NCBI GenBank assembly: GCA_016197405.1
Contig: JACPVR010000013.1
Location: forward strand, 248,001 to 312,000
DNA: 64,000 nucleotides
Reading direction: 5' to 3'
Source: Mycobacterium sp.
Lineage (GTDB): Bacteria > Actinomycetota > Actinomycetes > Mycobacteriales > Mycobacteriaceae
Both the position numbers and the translations under genes were made by a program. Below are positions 52,154-60,597 of the stretch, in pieces. Below the pieces are notes generated by a model, which saw nothing but the letters and a program-made list of their open reading frames with translations, had not been told where the DNA came from and did not search any database. Each line of letters starts with the position of its first letter. The first letter of the stretch is position 1.

Positions 52154-54002
52154 GACCATCGCCGCGTACGCCATCGATTCCGGCCTGACCGCGACCCGGC
52201 AGGGCGAGACACTGGTGATCCGTGGTGAGGTGCGCGCCGTGCCGGCCGCCGCCGAGGCCTCGATCCTGGTCCTGCCGGTCGCCATCGAGAGCGGTGAGGA
52301 GTGGGTCGTCCTCGACGCCGATGCGCTGGAGATCCAACCGGTGCGCAGCGTGGACCCGCTGCGTCCGGTGGCCCATGTGCGCGTCAACGCCGTGGAGGTC
52401 GGCGACGACCGGGTGCTGTCGAATCTGAGCCGCGCCGACGCGCGCGCACTGATGTCGACGCTGCTGTCGGCAGAGGCCGTCGGCGTGGCCCGCTGGGCCA
52501 CCGACAGCGCCGCGGAGTACGCCAAGATCCGCGAGCAGTTCGGCAGGCCCATCGGACAGTTCCAGGCCGTCAAGCACAAGTGCGCCAACATGATCGCGGT
52601 GACCGAGCGCGCCACCGGCGCGGTGTGGGATGCCGCGCGGGCGATCGACGAAGCCGCCGCGGGTGACGCCGAGGCCCATGCCGAGTTCGCCGCCGCGGTT
52701 GCCGCGACGCTGGCCCCGGCGGCCGCACAGAGCTGCGCACAGGACTGCATCCAGGTGCACGGCGGTATCGGCTTCACCTGGGAACACGACACCAACATCT
52801 ACATCCGCCGGGCACTGGCTCTGGTCGCCTGCTTCGGCCGAGCTGCCGACTACCCGCAGTTGGTCGTCGACACCGCGACCCGCACCGGCATGCGCGGTAT
52901 CGACATCGACCTCGATCCCGACACCGAGAAGCTGCGGGCCGAGATCCGCGCCGAAGTGGCTGCGCTCAAAGCACTTCCGCGCGAAGAGCGCACCGTCGCG
53001 ATCGCCGAGGGCGGCTGGGTGCAACCGCATATGCCCAAGCCGTGGGGCCGTGCCGCCTCCCCCATCGAGCAGATCATCATCGCCCAGGAATTTCCGGCGG
53101 GCCGGGTCAAGCGCCCCAACATGGGCATCGCGGCGTGGATCATCCCGTCGATCGTCGCGTTCGGCACCGACGAGCAGAAGCAGCGGTTCCTGCCGCCCAC
53201 GTTCCGCGGCGAGATGATCTGGTGCCAGCTGTTCTCCGAGCCCGGTGCGGGTTCGGACCTGGCCAGCCTGACCACCAAGGCCACCAAGGTCGACGGCGGA
53301 TGGCGGATCACCGGCCAGAAGATCTGGACCACCGGCGCCCAGTTCTCCCAGTGGGGTGCGCTACTGGCGAGAACGGACACCTCCGCGCCCAAACACAACG
53401 GCATCACCTACTTCCTGCTGGACATGAAGAGTGAAGGCGTCGAGGTCAAACCGCTTCGCGAGCTCACCGGCAACGCGATGTTCAACACCGTGTTCATCGA
53501 CGACGTCTTCGTGCCCGACGACATGGTGCTCGGCGAGGTCAATCGCGGCTGGGAGGTCAGCCGCAACACCCTGACCGCCGAACGGGTCTCGATCGGCAGC
53601 AGCGAGGCACCGTTCCTGCCCAGCCTGGACAAGTTCGTGGAGTTCATCGCGGCCGGCCAGTTCGACCAGATCAGCCAGAACCACGCGGGTGAACTGATCG
53701 CCGAGGGCCATGCGGCGAAACTGCTCAACATGCGTTCGACGCTGCTGACGCTGGCCGGCGGCGATCCGATGCCGGCAGCGGCGATCTCCAAACTGCTGTC
53801 GATGAAAACCGGCCAGGGCTACGCCGAATTCGCGGTGTCCTCGTTCGGCACCGACGGCATCATCGGTGACGAGGGCACCCCAGAGGGCGTGTGGGCGCAG
53901 TACCTGCTGGCCAGCCGTGCCACCACGATCTACGGCGGCACCACCGAGGTGCAGCTCAACATCATCGCCGAGCGGCTGCTCGGCCTGCCCCGGGATCCGT
54001 AA
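51975..54002 (+). CDS. fadE6: acyl-CoA dehydrogenase FadE6-like, 5' end truncated
   Basis: A 675-aa fused double acyl-CoA dehydrogenase. The first half is degenerate (HGGIGFTWEHD present), the second has the FAD/catalytic pattern (GAGSDLASL, QKIWTTGAQ, IYGGTTEVQLNIIAERLLGLP). From memory FadE6 is about 730 aa. Coding similarity continues upstream in frame to about 51909 (LETPIANPP) but the first 35 to 40 residues are missing, and the first in-frame start is GTG at 51975. It may be poorly translated or need coupling to the overlapping dehydrogenase. Confidence 0.75.
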   Translation: MHLAESVGGQGFGILELAIVLAEFGYGAVPGPFVPSAIASALISADDPDNELLAGLASGETIAAYAIDSGLTATRQGETLVIRGEVRAVPAAAEASILVLPVAIESGEEWVVLDADALEIQPVRSVDPLRPVAHVRVNAVEVGDDRVLSNLSRADARALMSTLLSAEAVGVARWATDSAAEYAKIREQFGRPIGQFQAVKHKCANMIAVTERATGAVWDAARAIDEAAAGDAEAHAEFAAAVAATLAPAAAQSCAQDCIQVHGGIGFTWEHDTNIYIRRALALVACFGRAADYPQLVVDTATRTGMRGIDIDLDPDTEKLRAEIRAEVAALKALPREERTVAIAEGGWVQPHMPKPWGRAASPIEQIIIAQEFPAGRVKRPNMGIAAWIIPSIVAFGTDEQKQRFLPPTFRGEMIWCQLFSEPGAGSDLASLTTKATKVDGGWRITGQKIWTTGAQFSQWGALLARTDTSAPKHNGITYFLLDMKSEGVEVKPLRELTGNAMFNTVFIDDVFVPDDMVLGEVNRGWEVSRNTLTAERVSIGSSEAPFLPSLDKFVEFIAAGQFDQISQNHAGELIAEGHAAKLLNMRSTLLTLAGGDPMPAAAISKLLSMKTGQGYAEFAVSSFGTDGIIGDEGTPEGVWAQYLLASRATTIYGGTTEVQLNIIAERLLGLPRDP

Positions 54003-54007
54003 AACCC

Positions 54008-54796
54008 TTACGGGACAATGGAGTCGACGTAACCGCCGTCGACGCGCAATGCGCCGCCGGTGGTCGCCGAGGACAGCGGCGACGCGAGGTAGGCCACCAT
54101 GTTGGCGATCTCCTCGGGTTCGATGAGGCGCTGCAGCAGCGACTGCGGACGGTGCAACCGCATGAACTCGCGCTGCGCGCTGTCCCACGGCAGCGACGAG
54201 TCGACGAGCTGGTAGACGAAATCCTCGACACCGGCGGTGTGGGTGGGACCGGCGATCACCGAGTTGACGGTGACGCCGGTACCCGCCGCCTCTTTGGCGA
54301 ATCCGCGCGACACCGCGAGCAACGCGGTCTTGGACATGCCGTAGTGGATCATCTCTTTGGGCGTGACAAGCGCTGAGTCACTGGCGATCTGGATCGCCCT
54401 GCCCCAGCCCGCGGCCATCATGCCGGGCAGGTAAGCGCGAATGAGCCGAACCGCCGAGAGCACGTTGACCTCGAAGTACTCGCGCCACTGCTCGTCGGTG
54501 ATCTCGTTGGCGGGCACCGCCTCGAAGATGCCGAGGTTGTTGACCAGAACATCGACCGCCGGCAGCCGGCTCAGCAGCTCGTCGGCACCGTCGCCGGTGC
54601 TGACATCGGCGGCCACCCCGATGGCGTCGTGTCCGGCCGCGGTCAAACCGGCGACCGCCTCGTCGACCCGCGCACCGGTGCGGCCGTTGATGACCACACG
54701 CGCCCCGGCATCGGCCAGCACCGTGGCGATGGCCAGCCCGATGCCCTGGGTGGATCCGGTTACCAGTGCGGTCTTGCCAGTCAGGTCGATATTCAT
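54008..54796 (-). CDS. short-chain dehydrogenase/reductase
   Basis: A 262-aa classical SDR: TGSTQGIG cofactor motif, NNLGI, catalytic Ser (QIASDSA), Tyr-x3-Lys in HYGMSKTAL. The substrate is unknown. It overlaps the FAD monooxygenase stop (ATGA), forming a two-gene operon, and converges on fadE6 with a 5-bp gap. Confidence 0.88.
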   Translation of the reverse strand: MNIDLTGKTALVTGSTQGIGLAIATVLADAGARVVINGRTGARVDEAVAGLTAAGHDAIGVAADVSTGDGADELLSRLPAVDVLVNNLGIFEAVPANEITDEQWREYFEVNVLSAVRLIRAYLPGMMAAGWGRAIQIASDSALVTPKEMIHYGMSKTALLAVSRGFAKEAAGTGVTVNSVIAGPTHTAGVEDFVYQLVDSSLPWDSAQREFMRLHRPQSLLQRLIEPEEIANMVAYLASPLSSATTGGALRVDGGYVDSIVP

Positions 54797-55998
54797 GCAG
54801 AACTCATTTCCGGGTAGTCGGGGAGACGAATATCGTCAGCGTCGGCATGGGCCAATCGATTCCCGAACAGTTTCGTCGCGGCGCGCCCCACCGGTCCGGC
54901 TGCCAGCCGGGCACCCGCGTGCAGTACGCGGATGCCGGTGGGCGTAGCGGGGTTGGCGCGTCGCAGGGTCTTGATGCTGACCTGCGGCGCCAGCTCGGCG
55001 TAGCCCCGCATGAATCGCTCATAGCGGGCCAGCGCGGTGCACACGTCGTCGGTGCCCGAAAGCTCACCGGCCAGCACGTAGGCGCCGATCAACGCCATAC
55101 TGGTACCCACACCACCGAAGGTCGCATTGCAGAACGCCGCGTCACCCAGCAGCGTGATACGCCCCTTACTCCAGTGCGGCGCACGGAACTTCCCGACCGC
55201 GTCGAAGTAGAACGCGGAGTCGTCGAGGCCGGCCAGGATGCGCGGGACGGCACCACCGGCATCGGCGAATGTCCGGCGCAGGATCGTGATCTGGTCGGCA
55301 CGGTCGAGGACCTCCAGACCGCGCACGCCAGAGAGGAAGGTCAGCATGGCCCGGGTGGTGCCCAGATTGTCGGGGCGCAGGTGCACCGATCGCGAGCCGG
55401 TGAGCGGCTGCCAGTTCCACCACCGATCATCGGTGTCCTGACGGGCAATGGTCAGGTAGGCGATGTACATGCCCAGATCGGACACCTGGACATCGCTCAC
55501 GAATCGACGTGTGCGCGAACGCAATCCCTCGGCGATGACCACCAGGTCGGCATCGATCACCGTCTCGTTGTCGAGCGTCACGGTGACGTGCTCGCCGTGA
55601 TCGGTGAGGTCGGCGATCGTGGCACCGAAACGGTAATCGACGTCTGCTGCGCTGTGCTCGATCAGGACCCGCGACAACTCCCCGCGCAGGATCTCCAGTT
55701 CCGCTGTCGGTCCGTCGATCTGCCCTGGACCGTTCATCGGGAACGAGGCGACGGGCGACCCGTCCTCGGCGACGAAGCGCATCCCGACCTCACCGGTGTT
55801 GGCCGCACGGATGGCCTCCAGCACACCCATGCGGCGGGCCACCTCCTTGGCCGGCCCCCGCACGTCGACGTTCTGTCCCTCACCGCGACGCTGCGGAAAC
55901 CGCTCCAGGACGGTCGTCCGCCAACCGCGCGCGGCGAGCTGATGGGCAAGCGCCGGCCCCGCGATACCAGCCCCGGAGATGACGGCATGACGAATCAT
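54793..55998 (-). CDS. FAD-dependent monooxygenase (PHBH/UbiH type)
   Basis: A 401-aa class A flavin monooxygenase. GAGIAGPALAHQLAARGW is the Rossmann FAD motif, GLRSRTRRF the DG-like region and LLGDAAFC the GD motif. The substrate is unknown but hydroxylation of an aromatic or polyketide-like compound is usual. It is translationally coupled to an SDR. Confidence 0.86.
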   Translation of the reverse strand: MIRHAVISGAGIAGPALAHQLAARGWRTTVLERFPQRRGEGQNVDVRGPAKEVARRMGVLEAIRAANTGEVGMRFVAEDGSPVASFPMNGPGQIDGPTAELEILRGELSRVLIEHSAADVDYRFGATIADLTDHGEHVTVTLDNETVIDADLVVIAEGLRSRTRRFVSDVQVSDLGMYIAYLTIARQDTDDRWWNWQPLTGSRSVHLRPDNLGTTRAMLTFLSGVRGLEVLDRADQITILRRTFADAGGAVPRILAGLDDSAFYFDAVGKFRAPHWSKGRITLLGDAAFCNATFGGVGTSMALIGAYVLAGELSGTDDVCTALARYERFMRGYAELAPQVSIKTLRRANPATPTGIRVLHAGARLAAGPVGRAATKLFGNRLAHADADDIRLPDYPEMSSA

Positions 55999-56051
55999 CG
56001 GTATCCCGTGCCCATGCGGAGATGCCGCGAAACATCGCTGTTCCGGGGCAA

Positions 56052-57731
56052 CTACTCGACGTCGATATCGCGTAGCTCGCGCTTGAGGATCTTGCCGGTG
56101 GGATTACGCGGCAACTCGTCGAGGAATATCACCTCACGCGGCACCTTGTAGCGCGCCAGGTTCTCTTTGACGTAGGCCTTGATGGTGTCTTCGTCGACGC
56201 TGGCGCCCTCGGTTTTGACCACGAACGCGCGCAGCCGGTGACCCCACTCCTTGTCCTCGACGCCGAGCGCCGTGGCCTCGACGACCTCCGGGTGACCGCT
56301 GATCAGGTCCTCGACCTCGGCCGGGAACACGTTCTCACCACCGCAGACGATCATCTCGTCATCGCGTCCGCTGACGAAGAGCAGATCGTTGTGGTCGAAG
56401 TAACCGACATCGCCCGACGACATCAGCCCGTCGATGATCTGCTTGTGACCGCCGCCGGTGTAGCCCTCGAACGGGAAGGTGTTGCCCACGAAGATCCGGC
56501 CGACCTCACCCTTGGGAACCTCGTTGCCGTTGTCGTCGAGGATCTTGACCTTGACACCCTTGACGACGGGACCGACGGTGGCCGGGTTCTTCTTCAGATC
56601 CTGCGGCCGCGCGATCGAGGCGAACGCGATCTCGGTGGAGCCGTACAGGTTGTAGATGACCGGGCCGAGGTCCCTGATGGCGCGCGTCGCCAGTTCGGCA
56701 CCGAGCTGCGATCCCGAGACGAAGACGATCCGCAGGCTCGACAGATCGGGCTTGCGCTCCATGCCTTCGAGGGTGTCCAGGATGCGTGACAGCATCACCG
56801 GCACGACCACCATGGCGGTCACCTTGTGTTTCTCGATGTCTTCGAGCACGGTGGCCGGCTTGAACCGGCGGCGCAGGACCAGTGTGGTGCCCAGCATCAT
56901 CGCGATCGTGCCGTGCAGAAAGCCCAGCGCGTGGAACATCGGCGCGGGCAGCGAGGTCACCTCGCCGGCCCGGAACGGGACGTGGGAGAGCACACCGCCG
57001 ATCGGTGCCAGCGACGGCGGGGTGCTGCGGTTGGCGCCCTTGGGGGTGCCGGTGGTGCCGCTGGTCAGGATGATGATCTTGGCGTGCTTGGTGGCCTTGG
57101 GTGCGTGCTGGGTGCTGCTGCGCGCGATCAGGTCGGCCAGGGTCTCGTCGGTGCTGCCCGACGGCTCTTCGGAGTCCGGGTTCCTGCCGAGTGCGCGCAG
57201 CTTGCCCAGCGGCGGCTCGGCGGCGGCGACCGCCGAGGTGTACTCGTCGTCGTAGATGATGACCTTGGCGCCCTCGCGCTCGGACACCTCTTTGATCTGC
57301 GGTCCGGAGAACTCGCTGTTGAGCAGGATCATCCGGGCGCCGACGCGGGCGGCTCCGTAGAGCGCGACCAGGAACCAGCGGTGGTTGCGGATCAGCAGAC
57401 CGACGCCGTCACCACCGCGCACACCCATGGCCAGCAGCCCGTTGGCGACGGCATGAGCAGCGTCGTCGAGCTCCTTGAACGTCATCTCACCGTCGTCGTC
57501 GATGATGGCGGTCCGGTTGGGCGTCCGGCGCGCGTTGAGCGCCGGGATCATGCCGAACTCGCCCCATTTGTTGATGTCGGCGAGCATTCCGACGATGTTC
57601 TGCGGTGGTTCGATCTTGAAGGCACCGGCTTCGAACATCTTGCGCAGGTAGTGCAGCTCGGCGGAGCCGCGCTCGGCGTACTGCTGGACTTTGGCAGCTG
57701 CCGACAGTGGCAGATCCGTGAGCTTGGGCAT
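56052..57731 (-). CDS. fadD2: fatty-acyl-CoA ligase FadD2
   Basis: A 559-aa adenylate-forming enzyme. ILTSGTTGTPKGA is the ATP motif; YGSTEIAFAS, SGDVGYFD, GRDDEMIVCGGENVFP and C-terminal PRNPTGKILKREL are present. It activates fatty acids to acyl-CoA through acyl-AMP. AGGTGG lies 5 nt before the ATG at complement 57731-57729. Gene order with fadE6 and the LigD-like gene follows the M. tuberculosis Rv0269c-Rv0271c neighbourhood as I recall it. Confidence 0.9.
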   Translation of the reverse strand: MPKLTDLPLSAAAKVQQYAERGSAELHYLRKMFEAGAFKIEPPQNIVGMLADINKWGEFGMIPALNARRTPNRTAIIDDDGEMTFKELDDAAHAVANGLLAMGVRGGDGVGLLIRNHRWFLVALYGAARVGARMILLNSEFSGPQIKEVSEREGAKVIIYDDEYTSAVAAAEPPLGKLRALGRNPDSEEPSGSTDETLADLIARSSTQHAPKATKHAKIIILTSGTTGTPKGANRSTPPSLAPIGGVLSHVPFRAGEVTSLPAPMFHALGFLHGTIAMMLGTTLVLRRRFKPATVLEDIEKHKVTAMVVVPVMLSRILDTLEGMERKPDLSSLRIVFVSGSQLGAELATRAIRDLGPVIYNLYGSTEIAFASIARPQDLKKNPATVGPVVKGVKVKILDDNGNEVPKGEVGRIFVGNTFPFEGYTGGGHKQIIDGLMSSGDVGYFDHNDLLFVSGRDDEMIVCGGENVFPAEVEDLISGHPEVVEATALGVEDKEWGHRLRAFVVKTEGASVDEDTIKAYVKENLARYKVPREVIFLDELPRNPTGKILKRELRDIDVE

Positions 57732-57799
57732 GAGTTCCACCCTATGTGACGGACCTCGCATCCCGGTTTGGAACCCGCAGCGGAATTACGATGGCGATC

Positions 57800-59023
57800 A
57801 TGGCCGGATCCCGCTCCAAGGGTGTGCAGCTGGAGGTCGGCGGCCACGAGGTGACCGTCACCAACCCGGACAAGGTGGTCTTCCCCGACGCGGGCGTCAC
57901 CAAGATGGACCTCGTCGACTACTACCTGGCGGTGGCCGACGGCGCGCTGCGCGGTGTGCTGGACCGGCCGATGATCCTCAAGCGTTTCGTCAAGGGCATC
58001 GGCACCGAGGCCATCTTCCAGAAGCGGGCGCCGGAGAACCGGCCAGACTGGATCGATGTCGCCGAGCTGAAGTACCGGTCCGGCACGTCGGCCAAGGAAG
58101 CCGTCCTACACGATCCCGCGGGCCTGGTGTGGGCGGTCAACCTGGGCTGTGTCGACCTCAATCCGCATCCAGTTCGCGCGGGCGATCTCGAGCACCCCGA
58201 CGAGCTGCGCGTCGACCTCGACCCCATGCCGGGCGTCGGATGGCAGCAGATCATCGACGTCGCGCTGGTGGCACGCGCGGTCCTGGAGGATCACGGGCTG
58301 ACCGCGTGGCCCAAGACCTCGGGTTCACGCGGTTTCCACATCTACGCGCGGATCACCCCGGAGTGGCCGTACCGGCAGGTTCGGCTGGCCGCCGAGACGG
58401 TGGCCCGCGAGGTCGAGCGCCGGGTGCCGGACCTGGCCACCAGCCGGTGGTGGAAACAGGAACGCCAGGGCGTCTTCGTCGACTTCAACCAGAACGCCAA
58501 GGACCGCACGGTCGCCTCGGCGTACTCGGTGCGCGCACTGCCCGATGCCCGGGTCTCCACACCGCTGCACTGGGACGAGGTGCCCGGCTGCCGACCGGAG
58601 GAGTTCACCGTAGCCACCGTGCCGCACCGCTTCGCCGCCGGTGGTGATCCGTGGGCCGATATGGATTCCGCGGCCGGCTCGCTGGACGGCCTGCTCGCCC
58701 TCGCCGAGGAATTGGGGCCGGCCGAGAAGGCACCGCCGAAGGCCGAGCGGGATGCCAATCTCATCGAGATCGCACGAACCAAGACGCGGGACGAGGCGAT
58801 GGCGGCGCTGGACACCTGGCGGGCCCGCCATCCGGCGGTCGCCGAGCAGCTGGAACCCATCGACATCCTGGTCGACGGTATGCGCGGCCCGAGTTCGATC
58901 TGGTATCGCATCCGGATCAATCTGGCGCATGTTCCGGATGCGCAGCGGCCGCCGCAGGAGGATCTGATCGCCGATTATTCGCCCTGGGAAGGGTATTCGG
59001 GCCCGCAGTGGCTACGCGGCTGA
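57800..59023 (+). CDS. LigD-type DNA polymerase/primase domain protein, Rv0269c-like
   Basis: A 407-aa protein of the archaeo-eukaryotic primase-like PolDom family. Catalytic Asp pair in RVDLDPMPG, SGSRGFHIY, and the late VDFNQNAKDRT region are present; there is no ligase or nuclease domain. Stand-alone PolDoms in mycobacteria perform gap-filling and ribonucleotide insertion. ATG at 57800 follows TACGAT by 7 nt (leaderless); ATG at 57791 is an alternative. It is divergent from fadD2. Confidence 0.82.
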   Translation: MAGSRSKGVQLEVGGHEVTVTNPDKVVFPDAGVTKMDLVDYYLAVADGALRGVLDRPMILKRFVKGIGTEAIFQKRAPENRPDWIDVAELKYRSGTSAKEAVLHDPAGLVWAVNLGCVDLNPHPVRAGDLEHPDELRVDLDPMPGVGWQQIIDVALVARAVLEDHGLTAWPKTSGSRGFHIYARITPEWPYRQVRLAAETVAREVERRVPDLATSRWWKQERQGVFVDFNQNAKDRTVASAYSVRALPDARVSTPLHWDEVPGCRPEEFTVATVPHRFAAGGDPWADMDSAAGSLDGLLALAEELGPAEKAPPKAERDANLIEIARTKTRDEAMAALDTWRARHPAVAEQLEPIDILVDGMRGPSSIWYRIRINLAHVPDAQRPPQEDLIADYSPWEGYSGPQWLRG

Positions 59024-59141
59024 CACGTTTGCTTATCGATTCTCTAAGAACAACCCACAATGGACCATTAGCTGCTACTCCCCAGTCCCTTAGATTGCGC
59101 GACTACGTTCGCTGTTAACGAGCGAAGGGAGAACCAGTTCC

Positions 59142-59591
59142 ATGACTGCAGTTGGCTCCTCATCGAATTCCGGTTTCCATTACGGAAACCCCGCACTGGA
59201 CTGCGGCGGCGCACAGCTGCGCAGGCAGTGCCGTCAGCTCGCCACCGTGCTGACCGTGACCGGCACCCTCGACATCACCAATGTCGATCTGGTGATGGCA
59301 CACGCTCGCAAGTACGCCATCCCCGAGAAGCCGGTGATCCTCGACCTGAGCGGGGTCACCTCGTTCGACGCACAGGCCATCGCGCTGCTCGACGCGGTCG
59401 ACGAGGCCTGCTGCGCGATCAACGAGCAATGGATGTTGATCGCCAGCCCGCAGGTCGTGCGGACGCTGCGGCTGTGCGGCGTCGAGGACACCTTCCCGAC
59501 GCTGGGCTCGGTGGCCGAGGCACTCCAGAACGTTTCCGACGTCGTGTGCGAACGCCGCCGGCTGCTCCCCATCCTCCAAAAGTCCGCTTAG
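59142..59591 (+). CDS. STAS-domain protein without the usual phospho-acceptor Ser
   Basis: A 149-aa protein with a STAS fold at residues about 35-135. In anti-sigma factor antagonists the conserved D-S pair holds the phosphorylated Ser; here the pair is Asp76-Ala77 (GVTSFDAQAIALL). It therefore probably cannot be switched by kinase, or another residue (Ser74) serves. GGGAG lies 11 nt before the ATG; TTCGCT/AGCGAA (59108-59126) forms a small hairpin just upstream. It may partner an anti-sigma factor elsewhere. Confidence 0.72.
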   Translation: MTAVGSSSNSGFHYGNPALDCGGAQLRRQCRQLATVLTVTGTLDITNVDLVMAHARKYAIPEKPVILDLSGVTSFDAQAIALLDAVDEACCAINEQWMLIASPQVVRTLRLCGVEDTFPTLGSVAEALQNVSDVVCERRRLLPILQKSA

Positions 59592-59607
59592 CGACAGGGT
59601 TGAACAA

Positions 59608-59676
59608 ATGTTGATTGATCTCCGCTGGTTCGGATACTTCCTGCATCGCCGCAACAAGGTGGCGACCACCACTTAA
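59608..59676 (+). CDS. possible 22-aa small ORF
   Basis: ATG at 59608 opens 22 codons ending in TAA at 59674-59676; the peptide has an aromatic core (RWFGYF) and a basic stretch (HRRNK). It fills most of the gap between the STAS gene and the convergent LysR gene. There is no strong ribosome site; it may be chance. Confidence 0.2.
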   Translation: MLIDLRWFGYFLHRRNKVATTT

Positions 59677-60569
59677 CGGTTCGTGGGCGCCGACCGCAAT
59701 GACGCGGCGGCGGCCCGCACCCCGGCGGTGACCCGGCCCACCAAAGGGCTGTCGAGTCGCCAGCACTGCCAGTACAACGGCACGTCCAGGTGTGCCTCGC
59801 ATAGCGGGATGAAGCCATCGAGTTCGCCCGTTACGTTCCCGACCACCAGTTGTTCCGGGTACATCCCCCAGCCCAGTCCGGCCCGAACGGCCGCACCGAA
59901 ACCTTCCGCGGTCGGTACGAAATGCGTCGGCCGAGCGATTGCCCGCCGAAAAACCTTCCTTACCAACATGTCCTGGAGCGCGTCGGCCCGGTTCCAGGAC
60001 AGCGACGGAGCCACCGCCGCAGCGGCAGCCGTGAACCCGTCGGGCAGATGCCTTTCGACGAATTCGGCGGTTGCCACCGGTATGTAACGCATGACGCCGA
60101 GCCGGTGCACGCGGCAGCCGGGCACAGCGCTGCGCTCGGTGGTGACAGCGCCCATCACCACACCCTCCCGGAGTAATTGCGCCGAGTGGTCCTGATCCTC
60201 GATCCGGATGTCGAACAGTACGGCGTCGATACGCTCGAAGACGCCGGTGAACCAGGTGGCCATCGAATCGGCGTTGACGGCCACGGCGATCCGGGTGGCG
60301 CGGCCGGTGTCGTCACCGCCCATCGCGATCAGGGCCTCGGTCTCCAGCAACTCGGTCTGCGCCGCCAGGCGCAGCAGCGGAACACCGGCTTGGGTTGCAC
60401 TACAGGGCTTTTCCCGCACCACGAGCACCTGACCGACGCGCTGTTCGAGCGCCTTGATGCGCTGGCTGATGGCAGACGGGGTGACATGCAGACGGGCCGC
60501 GGCGGCGTCGAAACTGCCCAGCTCGATCACCGCGGCGAACGCGGCGAGCTGCTGGACGTCGATGCGCAC
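59673..60569 (-). CDS. LysR family regulator (ArgP/LysG-like)
   Basis: A 298-aa regulator. HTH at residues about 5-60 (QLAAFAAVIELGSFDAAAARLHVTPSAISQRI split across the motif, then LEQRVGQVLVVREKP). The sequence recalls M. tuberculosis LysG (Rv1985c), which controls the lysine exporter lysE. No lysE neighbour is present here. GTG at complement 60569-60567 (VRIDVQQLAAFAAV) is used. Effector unknown, possibly lysine or histidine. Confidence 0.82.
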   Translation of the reverse strand: MRIDVQQLAAFAAVIELGSFDAAAARLHVTPSAISQRIKALEQRVGQVLVVREKPCSATQAGVPLLRLAAQTELLETEALIAMGGDDTGRATRIAVAVNADSMATWFTGVFERIDAVLFDIRIEDQDHSAQLLREGVVMGAVTTERSAVPGCRVHRLGVMRYIPVATAEFVERHLPDGFTAAAAAVAPSLSWNRADALQDMLVRKVFRRAIARPTHFVPTAEGFGAAVRAGLGWGMYPEQLVVGNVTGELDGFIPLCEAHLDVPLYWQCWRLDSPLVGRVTAGVRAAAASLRSAPTNR

Positions 60570-60597
60570 ACCGCCGATGCTAGTGCGCGGCGCCGCC

